From: Trachythela sp. YZ-2020
Taxonomy: Eukaryota; Cnidaria; Anthozoa; Malacalcyonacea; Clavulariidae
Length of the DNA stretch: 64,000 nucleotides
Direction of reading: 5' to 3'
NCBI GenBank assembly: GCA_016169945.1
Contig: JADLSH010000393.1
Span: forward strand, 5,969,501 to 6,033,500
This document shows, piece by piece, positions 11,297 through 21,629 of this stretch. The position numbers and the translations under genes are program-made. Position 1 is the first letter of the stretch. The number at the start of each line of letters is the position of its first letter. The notes under the pieces were generated by a model that was not told the origin of the DNA, did no database searches, and worked only from the letters and a program-made list of their open reading frames with translations.

Positions 11297-11609
11297 TTAA
11301 TCAGACAAGTAAGCTCCATTAATCAGACAAGGATGGACATTTAGTGCTTGTAATTTATTAATAAGGATGCTGTGGTTGGAAAAATCAATCATACAGGCTC
11401 GTATTACAGAACCAGACGAATCTGTAGACATCAACAAATGGTGGATCATATGGATGAAAGCGTGCGTGGTAGAACATTTCTTCATGTTTCCATATTGGTT
11501 AGGGTCAATGTAAGGAGAGATCTGTTTGAACAACCACTTGAAAACAAAGCCTTCCAAAGTTTTACTAATTGTGGGAGTCAGTCAGATAGGTCGTAGATCC
11601 AGTGGCGAA
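11297..11609 (-). pseudogene. CR1-like LINE RT remnant, copy A
   Basis: Minus-strand fragment of the same LINE as in copy B, reading PYIDPNQYGNMKKCSTTHAF and an ACMIDFS motif A start. An 18 bp gap relative to copy B removes the KAFDR part of motif A. A 23 bp tandem repeat lies at its low-coordinate edge beside the SINE. The upstream (EN) part present in copy B is missing because homology stops at 11609. Confidence 0.8.
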
Positions 11610-12392
11610 GCCAGTCCGATGTGAGTGGTCATGCAACGAGCGCCGAAGGCGCGAGACCTGCTAGGGGGTCCGGGGGCATGGCCCACCGGGAAAATTTTGA
11701 AATATTGACTCCCAGAATTGCCATATGCAGCAATCTGGGCATCAACTTCTACGAATAGCTTGACCTAATAAAGGAAAAAATGTTGAGAATTTTGCATATT
11801 TCAGAGAACAATAATGAAGGTAAACACAAAAATAGGAAAACCCATTCAGAATAATATCTAAATTTTGACTGTTTCGCTAACTCGACAATACCGGCTTCGC
11901 AACAAAGAAAGCATTTTCACGAGAATTGCCATAAAAGGGCTAGATTATGTCGTATTGTAATAAAAATGGATTCATTTCAAAGATATCACAAAGACCCGTC
12001 GAATGGGGGGATTTACGAGTTTGTACCGTGTAAACGAAAGGTAGGAAAGCGAAATGAATATTTAATTAGTTTATATTATTGCTAATTTGTAAACAAAACA
12101 AAATTCAGAGTGTTTAAAAGCGGCTAAATTGGCCGCATAGCGTTGTAAACAAACATAATTTACTTCTCTAAAGAGATCGTAAAACGCTGAATCGAACGGT
12201 GGTATTGCCATCTACATAGCATGCACCGAACCGGCCGAAGATATGTCTCCTGCCGGTCAAATAGTATTTTCTTGACGAAAATCTGGCGTTGGTCGCTGCT
12301 TCACAATAACATTCTGTTCAGTGTTCAGCAGTACTGCAGTAGCCCAAGCAGAAAAGGATTTTCTCACCAACTCCGAAACAATATCATTATTA
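11610..12392. other. Spacer between duplicate copies, beginning with a lone hAT-like end
   Basis: The segment starts exactly where homology with copy B stops. CAGTGGCGAAGCCAG followed by G/C-rich text (about 11610-11700) resembles a hAT terminus, but no matching opposite terminus is visible. The remainder (to 12392) is unique in the window and has no recognised gene. Confidence 0.5.
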
Positions 12393-12560
12393 ACTTTTTT
12401 GTCCAAGACTACTTTAATTAACCAGCTTAAGGTGGCTCACTTCACTTTTCCAAAAAAATGGAAGATTTCCGTTTTAGATCTGAAATTTTCGACAATAATT
12501 ATCTGTGAAAAACAAAGAAAGTCTGATTTGTATAAAACAATAACTAAAAATCATCCATAA

Positions 12561-13149
12561 CAGTGTTGCCACTTAAGATTTTCGAAAATCCCAATATCTA
12601 GGGTATAAAAGTCCCAAGATCGGTTAAAAAATCCCAAGCCGCGTAGTAAAAGTACAACCAAGAGTCTGGTACGATTTTTATTTTAAGTTTTATATAGTAA
12701 CATTGATTGCAAACCGGAAAAAGTATTTACATGTCTATTTTGTCAATATATTACTACGCATTTCAGTGGTATGTACAATCCGTAATTTTGTTTTCGCCTT
12801 CGAACAGCGTTCGACGTTCGACGCAGGCTTGGTTACACATTTTGTTGTGTTACGCAGCGGCCAGCGGACACACTTAGAAAATGAAGTACGTCATGTTGAT
12901 GATTTAAATTAAAATATTATAAAATATGGACAGCCTTTGTGTCGCGTGTTCTATTTGCAGTTCAATAGTTCGTTTTTTTTTCGCAAACTTGGCTGACGAT
13001 TTACAAATAATGATAGATAAAACCTAAAAAAATCATTCATACAAAATATCCCAAGATTTCACGAAATTTCGCAAAAAACTCCCAAAGGTCCCAAGCTTGA
13101 GTCTAAAATCCCAAGATCTTGGGAGAAATCCCAAGGCGTGGCAACACTG
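12561..13149. mobile_element. hAT element (non-autonomous), 8-bp target duplication
   Basis: Perfect 12-base terminal inverted repeats, CAGTGTTGCCAC at the left and GTGGCAACACTG at the right, are flanked by ATCCATAA at 12553-12560 and 13150-13157. Copy A at about 5940-5955 holds the empty site with a single ATCCATAA. Near both ends the unit ATCCCAAG recurs several times in either orientation; such subterminal repeats are known binding sites for hAT transposases. There is no transposase ORF in the 589 bp. Confidence 0.94.
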
Positions 13150-13324
13150 ATCCATAACTGTCGTTGCTACGGCAACAATGACGTTTCAATGTGGTGGATA
13201 TTTTGGCTTTGAAGTGATTTAACTTGAAAATAACACCGGTGACCCCGGTTATTCCACTAAATGCTTTCTTTTATTATATTGAATATTGTTAAAAAATATA
13301 AAAATCCTGTCATAGTAACGAATA

Positions 13325-14060
13325 TTAACTACTTACTAACTGAGCGTGAGGTCTGTACGGTAAAATATCAAGCTGAGGTCTTGCTGTATTGACCGAGCGA
13401 TAGCGAGGTCAATACAGCAAGACCGAGGCTTGATATTTTACCGTACAGACCGAACAGTCGAAGTTAGTAAGTTGTTTATTATATGGCATTTCAGACAACA
13501 AAAAACAATTCATTTTGCCAAAAATTGGTCACGCGAGGGCAAAGTACAAAGTCCGAAACTCAAAGCCGGTCATTTTCAAATGTCAAAATAATTTCAATGA
13601 TACGAATGTGTCTTAGTTTTTTACAAATTTATCTAATCTTAGCTTAGTAAAACTACTCTACAGTACCATTTATAGAATAAAATATAAAATTAATAGAAAA
13701 TATAGTGATATTGAGCTATCGGATCAAGGACAAAAACAACTTGCATGTTCGAAAAAACAAAAATATTCTTGACTGTTTTAGTTAAAAAACATCGTAAAAT
13801 TTACCTTAATATTTCGACTTCAGCCAACAAAACTTGATTTTACCCTTGTAGTTATCCTTTTTCCGTATTTTCCGTTTATTTTTCATTGTTTTAAATTATT
13901 TTTAAGGATTTTTTAGTGCTTTTATTGGTTTGAAATGTGTTCAAGTCGTCGCAGGGCAATAAGAATACCGTATTGCCCGTGGGCAATACGGGAAAATCCT
14001 GCCTCGTCAGCGACCAATCAGATTGCGAGATTCACCAAAACAAGCACTTGCCATATAATA
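13325..14060. mobile_element. Foldback-rich insertion private to copy B
   Basis: Copy A reads straight through this point. The left 150 bp (about 13328-13478) is a long imperfect palindrome whose arms contain GGTCTGTACGGTAAAATATC and its reverse complement around a GAGCGATAGCGA centre. TTATTATATGGCA at about 13476 is the reverse complement of TGCCATATAATAA at the right edge, suggesting a MITE of ~585 bp joined to a separate foldback unit. The target duplication is unclear because the site is an AT repeat. Confidence 0.7.
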
Positions 14061-17000
14061 AATATATATAACGAATAGCTACATTTACTTATTTTGAAAA
14101 AAATTGCCATTACAGAATTTTTTAAAATTGTGAAAATAATTCAATATAGTCAAATGGAGGTAATTCAATGGAGGTCACCCAGGGACGCCGGAACTGCGAG
14201 GGGGGGGGGGGGGGCAGGAGTGCAGCTGCACCCTCTTGCCCTTTACCAGATGGGCAAGGGTGCCCATTTGATTTAAGGTAAATATTTGTTATTATAATAT
14301 AAAGGATTCGTTTTCGTCCTTATTTAAAAATATAGAACTATATAAAGAGAAAAGAATTTTACTGTGATGACATAAAGCGTGTTCAACGAACTTTTACTGG
14401 AAAAACTGTAAGAAATAATGATGATTAAGTCTTGTTCTAATTTAATTGCTGTTAACGTGCGTGGCACTCCATATTCTTTTTTCAAAGCCCTCGGAACAAA
14501 ACATTTGGCCGAGAAGGAGGGTGGATTGTCGTATGTCATGTAAAGCGATAATCAATATAAAAAGTAAAAATTTCTTGATTTACACGAGCCTCCATATACA
14601 CCACAAATTTCGCGTTCAACAACAGTAATTTTGGCGCAATTCGTTTGCGAATTCGCTTCAGAAAATGGTAGAAATGCAATCATGGAGCTTTAAAAATATC
14701 AAAATCTTCTGGAGGAGGACCCCCAGACCCCCCTATTTTTCTACAAATCAGAATTCAGAAACGTGATTATTGCAAGAGCCCCTTAGTATATAACAATTCA
14801 AACATGCCCTTCGATGAAAATCTTTCCCTCTTTCCTTGTCGTCGTTCCGGCGTCACTGAGTTAACCAATGTTATTTTTGAGTTAAATCACTTTAAAGCGA
14901 AAATATCCGCCATATTGAAACGCCATTGTTGCCATAACAACGGCAGCTATGAATGTTTTTCAAACTCTTTAGTTAGTATTTTATACAGGACAGACTCTCT
15001 TTGTTTTTCAACAAATAATAATTGTCGAAAAATTCGGATCTAAATCTGTAATCTGCTATTTTTTTAGAAAGGTGTAGTGAGCAACCTTAATCCGTGGTGG
15101 ATGTAAGCCGTTTCAATTAATGTACTACTTTGAATGTACTAAATGAAATGAATTAAACGGAGTTTAATTCACTTAATTCATTTAATTGAAAGTAGTACAT
15201 GAAAAGCCGTGGTTACTTGGTTTTAATGAACTTCTACAAAACGCAATCAAATATCAAAATGATGTTGGCTATGGAAATGTCAAACAATGACCTTGTACTA
15301 TTGTCGATTTGACCCAAATATTGTTGAGAATGCAAATGGCATGATTCTATTGCCATTGATAGATGCAAGTATGTCTAAAAACGATACATTGGTCTCATTG
15401 ATCTCCCATGTGAGCTGTTAAACCCGGCCTGTTAAAGAGTATACTGGTACTAGTTTCGTAGTTCGACTTAGTGACAATCCTTGCTGTCAGATTTTGTAGC
15501 TTTTGTAATTTATCATTTAATGATACGTTTAAAATGCTTAAAATTTCCACGGCTGTTCTTGTATCTAAAAATATCCCCTAAACACGCCGAACTTTATCAC
15601 GGCGTAAGCAAAATTTGACAAAATTGACGGAGAAGCACATTCAAGAAGCTTAAGAGTACAAAGTTTACAGGTAAATCTTTCCTTATTATTATTTTCAGGT
15701 AAATCGATATTATTATCTCTTTCCTAATTATCTAATAATCTCATTTCTATTTATCCCAATGAAATGTGGAATACGATAAATAAGCTTACAAAGAATAAAT
15801 CTAAAACAACTAATATATCCAAGATTAATGTTGATAATAATATTAGTGAAGAGCCTGACGTCATTACAAATACATTAATTTAACACATTCTTTGAAATGT
15901 TTCATGTGAAAGCTTTCTCCACCATTAAACATTGTATTAAGTTTAAAATTAATATTTGAGTTTACAAAGTTATTTAAGCGCACTTGTCTTTAAGCCCCGA
16001 GAGGCCAAGGGCCCAAGACCGCAGGCGTAACATTCTCGAATTTAATCAACCAAAAATATTCGATATTCCATGACCAGTAATCGCACAGAAAAATGGCCGT
16101 ATCACTGAGCATCCATTGCATGGAACCTTGGTGCAGTTGGGCGATTTTTGATTTGTTCTGTCTTGACGTATCTATAATTATCGAAGCATAAATTGTAGCT
16201 ACGTTTAACGTGTTCTTAAATATACCTGAGTCTCGTAGTATTGTTAAAAGGCTTTAGTCTTTTATTTACCACGAATTTTACCAAGAAATTAGAAACTTTG
16301 CACGTCTATATCTTGAGATAACTTAGTAGCTCGCCTAATATTCAGGAACGTCAATATGTACAATTTGCGCATGCTCAGTTAAGTCAGGTTTAGGAGTAAA
16401 TCCTAAGGTAAACGTGCTATGCTAGGATAACATAACATTAAAGACTAGTTTTTACAGGCAGTATAAGCTGAAACATGGTGTTATAATGCACGAGGGGATT
16501 GTTTGGAGAACACAAGAGAAGTGTGTATAACATGAGGCAATAGTGCACGCTTCCCGAGTGTTCTTCCAACATCCCCGAGTATAAAATGGTTTTATTATGA
16601 AAAGAAAAAACTCTACAAAGTTTATGGATGAAAAGGGGATAAACCTATATTGAAGAAATTCAATGTTGTTTGGTGGTTTTTGTAGTTTTCGTTCATATCA
16701 AAAGCAAATGCCAAACTGCTCAATTTCTACTGTTCTTTTACACCTAGGACTACGAGTAAATTTGCTTTGTTCTAGTAGTTTACAGAGCTCAAGTAAAGTT
16801 CAAGTACCTTCAAATATCGAAAAAGCCTAGCTTTTTGCATTTTTGTCGCCTTTGGCTTTGAATATGAGCTGCGAACCTTTTCCCACTCTTTATGCCTCAT
16901 TGTCATTTGTCATTTAGTGGCTGGCTCTCTCATCTCGTTTAGGTCTACTTTTTCTTGCTCTCTGATAAATATTGAATTTTTGAAAAACTATAATTTTGTT

Positions 17001-17476
17001 CACATTGTTTTGACAACAATGCTTAATTAAATGCTTAAATGCTATGAACTTTTTCCAAGCGGAGAAAAAGTCAGAAAAATTGAAAAACCAGAACAGTGGC
17101 AGTAGACGACTGTGGCAGTGCATTATTGCGTCATAATGCACTCTTATTAGACAATCAAATTGCGTGTTATATCCCCCTTGTATTGCAATCTGTATTACAC
17201 TGTAGTCAGTGGCGTAATGAAGAAAGACGGGGCCCTTAGGCTTATTTGTCGTGGGGGCCCCTGTTGTCATGATTTGACTGCCACGGATTATTGGATTTGT
17301 TTGAAAGCTGCCTGTGTTAGCGTTTTACTTAATACATGTGTTTTTAGATGAAGAAATTTTTGTGCCCTCTTTTGCGCCCCAGATTTATTATTATTATTAT
17401 TAAGAATCAACGTTGCCCAGTAAATTGCAAACCAAAAATCACGATTTTACATGGTATAAAATTAAGTATAAAGTTA

Positions 17477-18541
17477 CTATTTGGTAACATTTATTGTAGA
17501 TCATTTGGTAGCATTTATTAAAAATTCCCAACACGGTTTTTTACCGGGCAAGTCTCGTACATCCCAGTTGGTTGAAGTACTTGATTTATTGGATCTTTAC
17601 TGGACGCAGGAAAGAAAACTGACGTCACATACATGGACATGTCCAAGGCCTGGCCATGGTCATGTTCTTTATAATCGTTTTGGCATCTCTGGAAGTCTGC
17701 TTGATTGGTTTTGCTCCTACTTACTTAATCGTACGCAGCGTGTAACTGTTCTAGGAGCTACTTCATCTGAAAAAACCGTTATGTCTGGTGTTCCGCAGGG
17801 CTCTATCCTTGGCCCTATTCTCTTCCTCCTTTATGTAAACGACCTGCCTGATGTAGTGGAGCATTCGAAAGTAGCCTCCTTCGCCGACGACACGGAATTA
17901 TTTAAGTACGTTAACTCTACCACAGATGGCGCTTTAATCCAACAAAACCTTAACAGCCTGGAGAGTTGGTCTGCTACCTCGGGCCTTGTCTTTAATCAAG
18001 ATAAGTGTAAGTGTCAGCATATCTCCAGGAAAAAGACTGTCACCGAATTCCCTTATACTATTAAGAACAGGCCGCTCACAGTTACAAAAGAAGAAAAAGA
18101 TCTTGGCGTTTGGGTCACATGTAACCTAACCTGGTCTAAACACAACCTTGACCGATGTGCAGCGGCCAACAAGATATTAGGATTTCTACGTAGATCTACA
18201 ATAGAAATTCCCAACAAAAAGGTCCGGCGAACATTATATTTGGCAGTTGTGCGACTTGCTCTAGGCTACGCAACTCAAATATGGTCCCCGCAATCGATCG
18301 AGGTTGTTAAGAGAACAGACCGTATTCAACGCCGAGCCACAAAAGTCTGCCATTCACGTGCGAAATAACCTATAGAGATAGACTAATCTCAACAGATCTA
18401 CTACCCATCTCATACTGGAATGAGTATCTCGACATGTTGTTCTTCTTTAAGGCTGTCATTGGCTCTATATCTGTCTCTGAATATTCCTTACCTCAACGCA
18501 TTCATCCTGTAAGAATGAGTAGATCATCCGCAATTCAGTGA
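17477..18541 (+). pseudogene. CR1/Jockey-like LINE reverse transcriptase fragment, copy B
   Basis: A 295-codon continuous frame covers part of the fingers, then GVPQGSILGPILFLLYVNDL, ASFADDT and the thumb to a RIQRRATKVCHSRAK end. Just beyond, a further reading frame holds the usual C-terminal LFFFKAVIGSI-type block to about 18541. Upstream, motif A is shifted (MDMSKA is out of frame with the rest), so despite the long ORF no working RT is encoded. In copy A the ORF is split again by a 25 bp insertion. Confidence 0.9.
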
Positions 18542-18624
18542 CCGATTACATCAAGTATCTCGCTTACCTATATTATGTACTTAGCCTACACTATCTATTT
18601 TAGAACAATGGTGACATTACTTTC

Positions 18625-18822
18625 CTAATCTGTATATCCTAACCCACTCAGTCAACTTTCCCAGGGGGAGGAAACCGGAGTGCCCTGAAAAAACCCACGA
18701 CTTTTGGCAGAGCGTTGACTTACTCTTTTCATACGAGTGTGATGAGTAAAGTCCTCAGCGAGAATCGAACTCAAGACTCAGAGGTGAAAGGCCTTGCTCT
18801 GACAATTGCGCCACCGAAGCCC
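18625..18822 (-). repeat. tRNA-derived SINE, copy B
   Basis: Duplicate of the SINE at 11105-11296. It has the same A- and B-box head near 18757-18822 and the same CCTCCC-rich body. It sits between a plus-strand LINE tail and a minus-strand LINE. Confidence 0.75.
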
Positions 18823-18824
18823 CA

Positions 18825-20800
18825 TTAATCAGACAAGTAAGCTCCGTTAATCAGACAAGGATGGACGTTTAGTGCTTGCAATTTATTAATGAGGATGTTG
18901 TGGTCGGTCCTGTCAAAGGCCTTGGAAAAATCAACCATACTGGCTCGTGTACAGAGCCAGACGAATCTGTAGACATCAACCAATGCCGGTGGATCATATG
19001 GATGAGAGTGTGCGTGGTAGAACATTTCTTCATGTTTCCATATTGGTTAGGGTCGATATAAGGAGAGATCTGTTTGAACAAGCACTTGAAAACAAAGCCT
19101 TCCAAAGTTTTACTAATTGTGGGAGTCAGTCAGATAGGTCGTAGATCATCGCTTGTAACTTGAGAGTTGGTGATCTTTGGTATAGGCAAGACAGCAGCAG
19201 ATTTCCACTGAGAACGAAGTGAGCCTTGGGGAATCGAGGCATTAAAAATTGATGCAACTGGTGAGCAAAGCAAATCACCGTTGAATTTAAGTATCCAGTT
19301 AGGTATTTTATCTGGACCGGAAGCCTTCTGAACATTTATACTAGACAACGCTTCATAGACTTGAGCTGGGGAGATAATATACTCATCTGTGACTGGGGAA
19401 ACTTGAATAGGAGTGAAATCCAAAGGTGTAACGTGTTCGACTGTACCACAGAATGAGTCTGCAATGTGTTCGACTAATTTATCGTCCTTTAAGATTTGGC
19501 CATTAGAGAGGATACTTGTAACCTGTTGCCGATTTGAGACACCAGCTAAACGTTTGATATTGTTCCACCATTCCCTAGAATTATGGTTTTGTGTCTCTTT
19601 AACGGTGAATTTGTAAAATAAACGGCGGGCTCGCCGACACAATTTCCGAACTTTATTACGATAAAAATATGTTCTGAGGTATTGTCTTTGGTCCAACCAC
19701 GTTGTCGTCTGAATATAGCATCCTTAATGTCAGGAGTTATGCACGGCTTATCTGTGGGATAGGTTTTGACATACCGCAATGGAAGATGTGTGTCCATTCC
19801 TTCCGCCGAGAAGGTGTAATATAATGGAGAACAATTAAGGGAAAACAAAGATACAGAAAAGGCTTGTCTATTGCTGGCTTGGTAGTAGGTTCAAGGAGGA
19901 TGCTGGAGTGATCAGATTTACCTATTGGGGGACGAATTTCAGCTGTGTCGTAGAATTTAGCTGGTGATGAATAAACTTGGTCTAAAATATTACTGCCATG
20001 TGTTGGCGAGGTAATGAGCTTTTTCAACTTAAACGACGAGCACAGGTTTTTTACGATTAAATTGGTTAAAGTCACTCATCAGCATGATTCCGGAATTCGG
20101 ATATCTGTTCAGTGCAGCATCAATATTTTGAAATATATGATTACGCAGCATGCATGTAGTTATCATTTCTAGATGGATGGTAAACCGTAGCCAATATTAT
20201 AGAGTTACTTCCTCTGGGAAGACGATTTAGTCTGAGTAGGAACCATTGTGTTTCAAAATTTGGGTCGTCAAAATTTTGTAAATGTATAAAATTGATGTTG
20301 TTTGCTAAAAAAGTACATAACCCACCGCCACGTTGATCACCAGGACGATCTCTCCGAACATGTACGTAACCTGGCATAGCAAAAAGGTCATCAGTAATTT
20401 TTGATGCAAGCCATGTTTCCGTAATTACAATGATGTCACATGAATTAACGTAGATGACACCTTGTATTTCATCAAGTTTATTTACCATGGACCTGGTGTT
20501 GCTGAGCAGCAATTTTGGAAACGAGTACGTTGTTTCGTGTATGTAGGGATCGAGATTAATTGGCGATTATTGAAACTCTTATGTCTGCTGGAAGTAAGTT
20601 GTTTATAATTCTGGAAACGGGGAATTCGTTGGGAAATACGAACTGGTATATTCAAATTTGTTGGGACTGGGTCCTGGTTAAATGTTAAACGATCCGTGTT
20701 GCCCGGTGAACAAATTCTAGGTGATTTAGCCAGTCTTGTGTTCGTTGTCGGAGCGGAGACTGGTGTAATGTGGGTCCGTTCCGGAAGCGGAACGAACATT
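18825..20800 (-). pseudogene. CR1-like LINE, EN and N-terminal RT, frameshifted
   Basis: Reading from 20800 down: a short N-terminal piece, then AP-endonuclease text (MLLSNTRSMVNKLDEIQ, VITETWL, a DRPGDQRGGG block, ATVYHPSRND), a later GKSDHSSI endonuclease motif, then the linker and RT N-terminus (KASGPDKIPNWILKF, VLPIPK) and finally MVDFSKAFDR (motif A). At least three frame changes occur. The element ends abruptly after motif A at 18825, next to the SINE, so motifs B and C are missing. It runs opposite to the RT fragment at 17477-18541 and is a different lineage. Confidence 0.85.
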
Positions 20801-20827
20801 TAAGCGGAACGAATTCCGGACGAAGTT

Positions 20828-21075
20828 TCCGGAATTATTAAGTCAGTTTGAATTGGAAGTCACGTAAAGCCACGCTTTCCACATAAGATACTTGATGTAA
20901 GTGGCTTGAAATGTCAAATGTTATTTTATTTCACAAACTGGCTTTGAAGCCACACCTTTTTTATAGGGATTTAATAATGGAAGCCATGCAAAGCCACACT
21001 GTAGCCACGCTAATTATTAAGTCAATTTGAATTGGAAGCCACGTGAAGCCACACTTTCCACGTCAGATACTTCTA
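20828..21075. repeat. Direct repeat pair
   Basis: A ~60 bp unit starting AATTATTAAGTCA and containing TTGAATTGGAAG and AAGCCAC occurs at about 20833-20895 and again at 21012-21070. Related GAAGCCA text lies between them. It may be the remains of tandem promoter or UTR units of the neighbouring LINE or of another element; the origin is not clear. Confidence 0.6.
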
Positions 21076-21629
21076 AGAAGCTTGAAAGCAATTGGGTTTT
21101 CTATAGTTCGGCAGGTGGTAACACTTTGGAAAAGGAATATTGTAAAGTGATCATATACAAGAACCTAAATAGCATTATTAAAATACGATGGAGAATTTAT
21201 TCAAGACAGAGCGTGCAATAAAAATATGCTTTTTATAAGAAATCCAACAACTGTAGAATATGTTATGTGGAAAGATTAAATATTTCATCGCCCTTATTGT
21301 ATATTGTGAGTCATATAAAAGAATAGCAATTACTGAAACCTTTAATATATGAAAATTCGTATTGACAACCGTATCAAATAATGCACAGACACTCACATAA
21401 ATCGTTGCAGTGAAACTTGCATATTATTCTTTAAAAAATTATCATTACAAACGTAGTATGATAGCACACAGACACGCGCAATTTTTGTAACACACACACT
21501 TATTGTAACACACGCGCGTTAACTCTGCTACTGTTCAGTTCTCGTCTCCCTCTTTGTCTGATAGTTTGGCAAGTTGTTGTTTCTTGCTGTGTTGTAGTCC
21601 ACCTTGTCTTATTCCTTTCCTTTTAACGT
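21076..21629. other. AT-rich interval, nothing recognised
   Basis: No gene or repeat family was recognised. A stretch of CA-rich text (ACACACAC-type) lies near 21465-21510. Confidence 0.5.

Larger units (their letters stand above)
5759..11609 (+). repeat. Large direct duplication, copy A
   Basis: This copy aligns almost base for base with 12393-19147 over several kilobases. Between about 6.4 and 9.8 kb a constant offset of 7936 bp applies with only scattered mismatches. It starts at a shared CTTTTTTGTCC and ends at GTAGATC. It contains a TTAA element, a LINE RT fragment with a 25 bp insertion, a private hAT MITE (10530-10912), a SINE and the end of a minus-strand LINE. After 11609 the homology is replaced by CAGTGGCGAAGCCAG, which looks like a hAT end. 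The high identity means either a recent duplication or an assembly artefact that placed two haplotypes in tandem. Confidence 0.93.
12427..15090. mobile_element. TTAA-flanked DNA transposon, copy B, with two nested insertions
   Basis: Same TTAA ends as 5793-7154 (TTAA at 12427-12430 and 15087-15090). It is longer because a hAT element and a foldback block were inserted into or next to its left inverted repeat. A 17 bp stretch near 12545, present in copy A, is deleted. Confidence 0.8.
12393..19147 (+). repeat. Large direct duplication, copy B
   Basis: Partner of 5759-11609. It lacks the hAT MITE and the 25 bp RT insertion found in A. It carries two private insertions: the 589 bp hAT element at 12561-13149 and a foldback-rich block at about 13325-14060. 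Homology to A ends at GTAGATC, while the minus-strand LINE continues here to about 20800, so copy B retains the longer junction. Confidence 0.93.
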
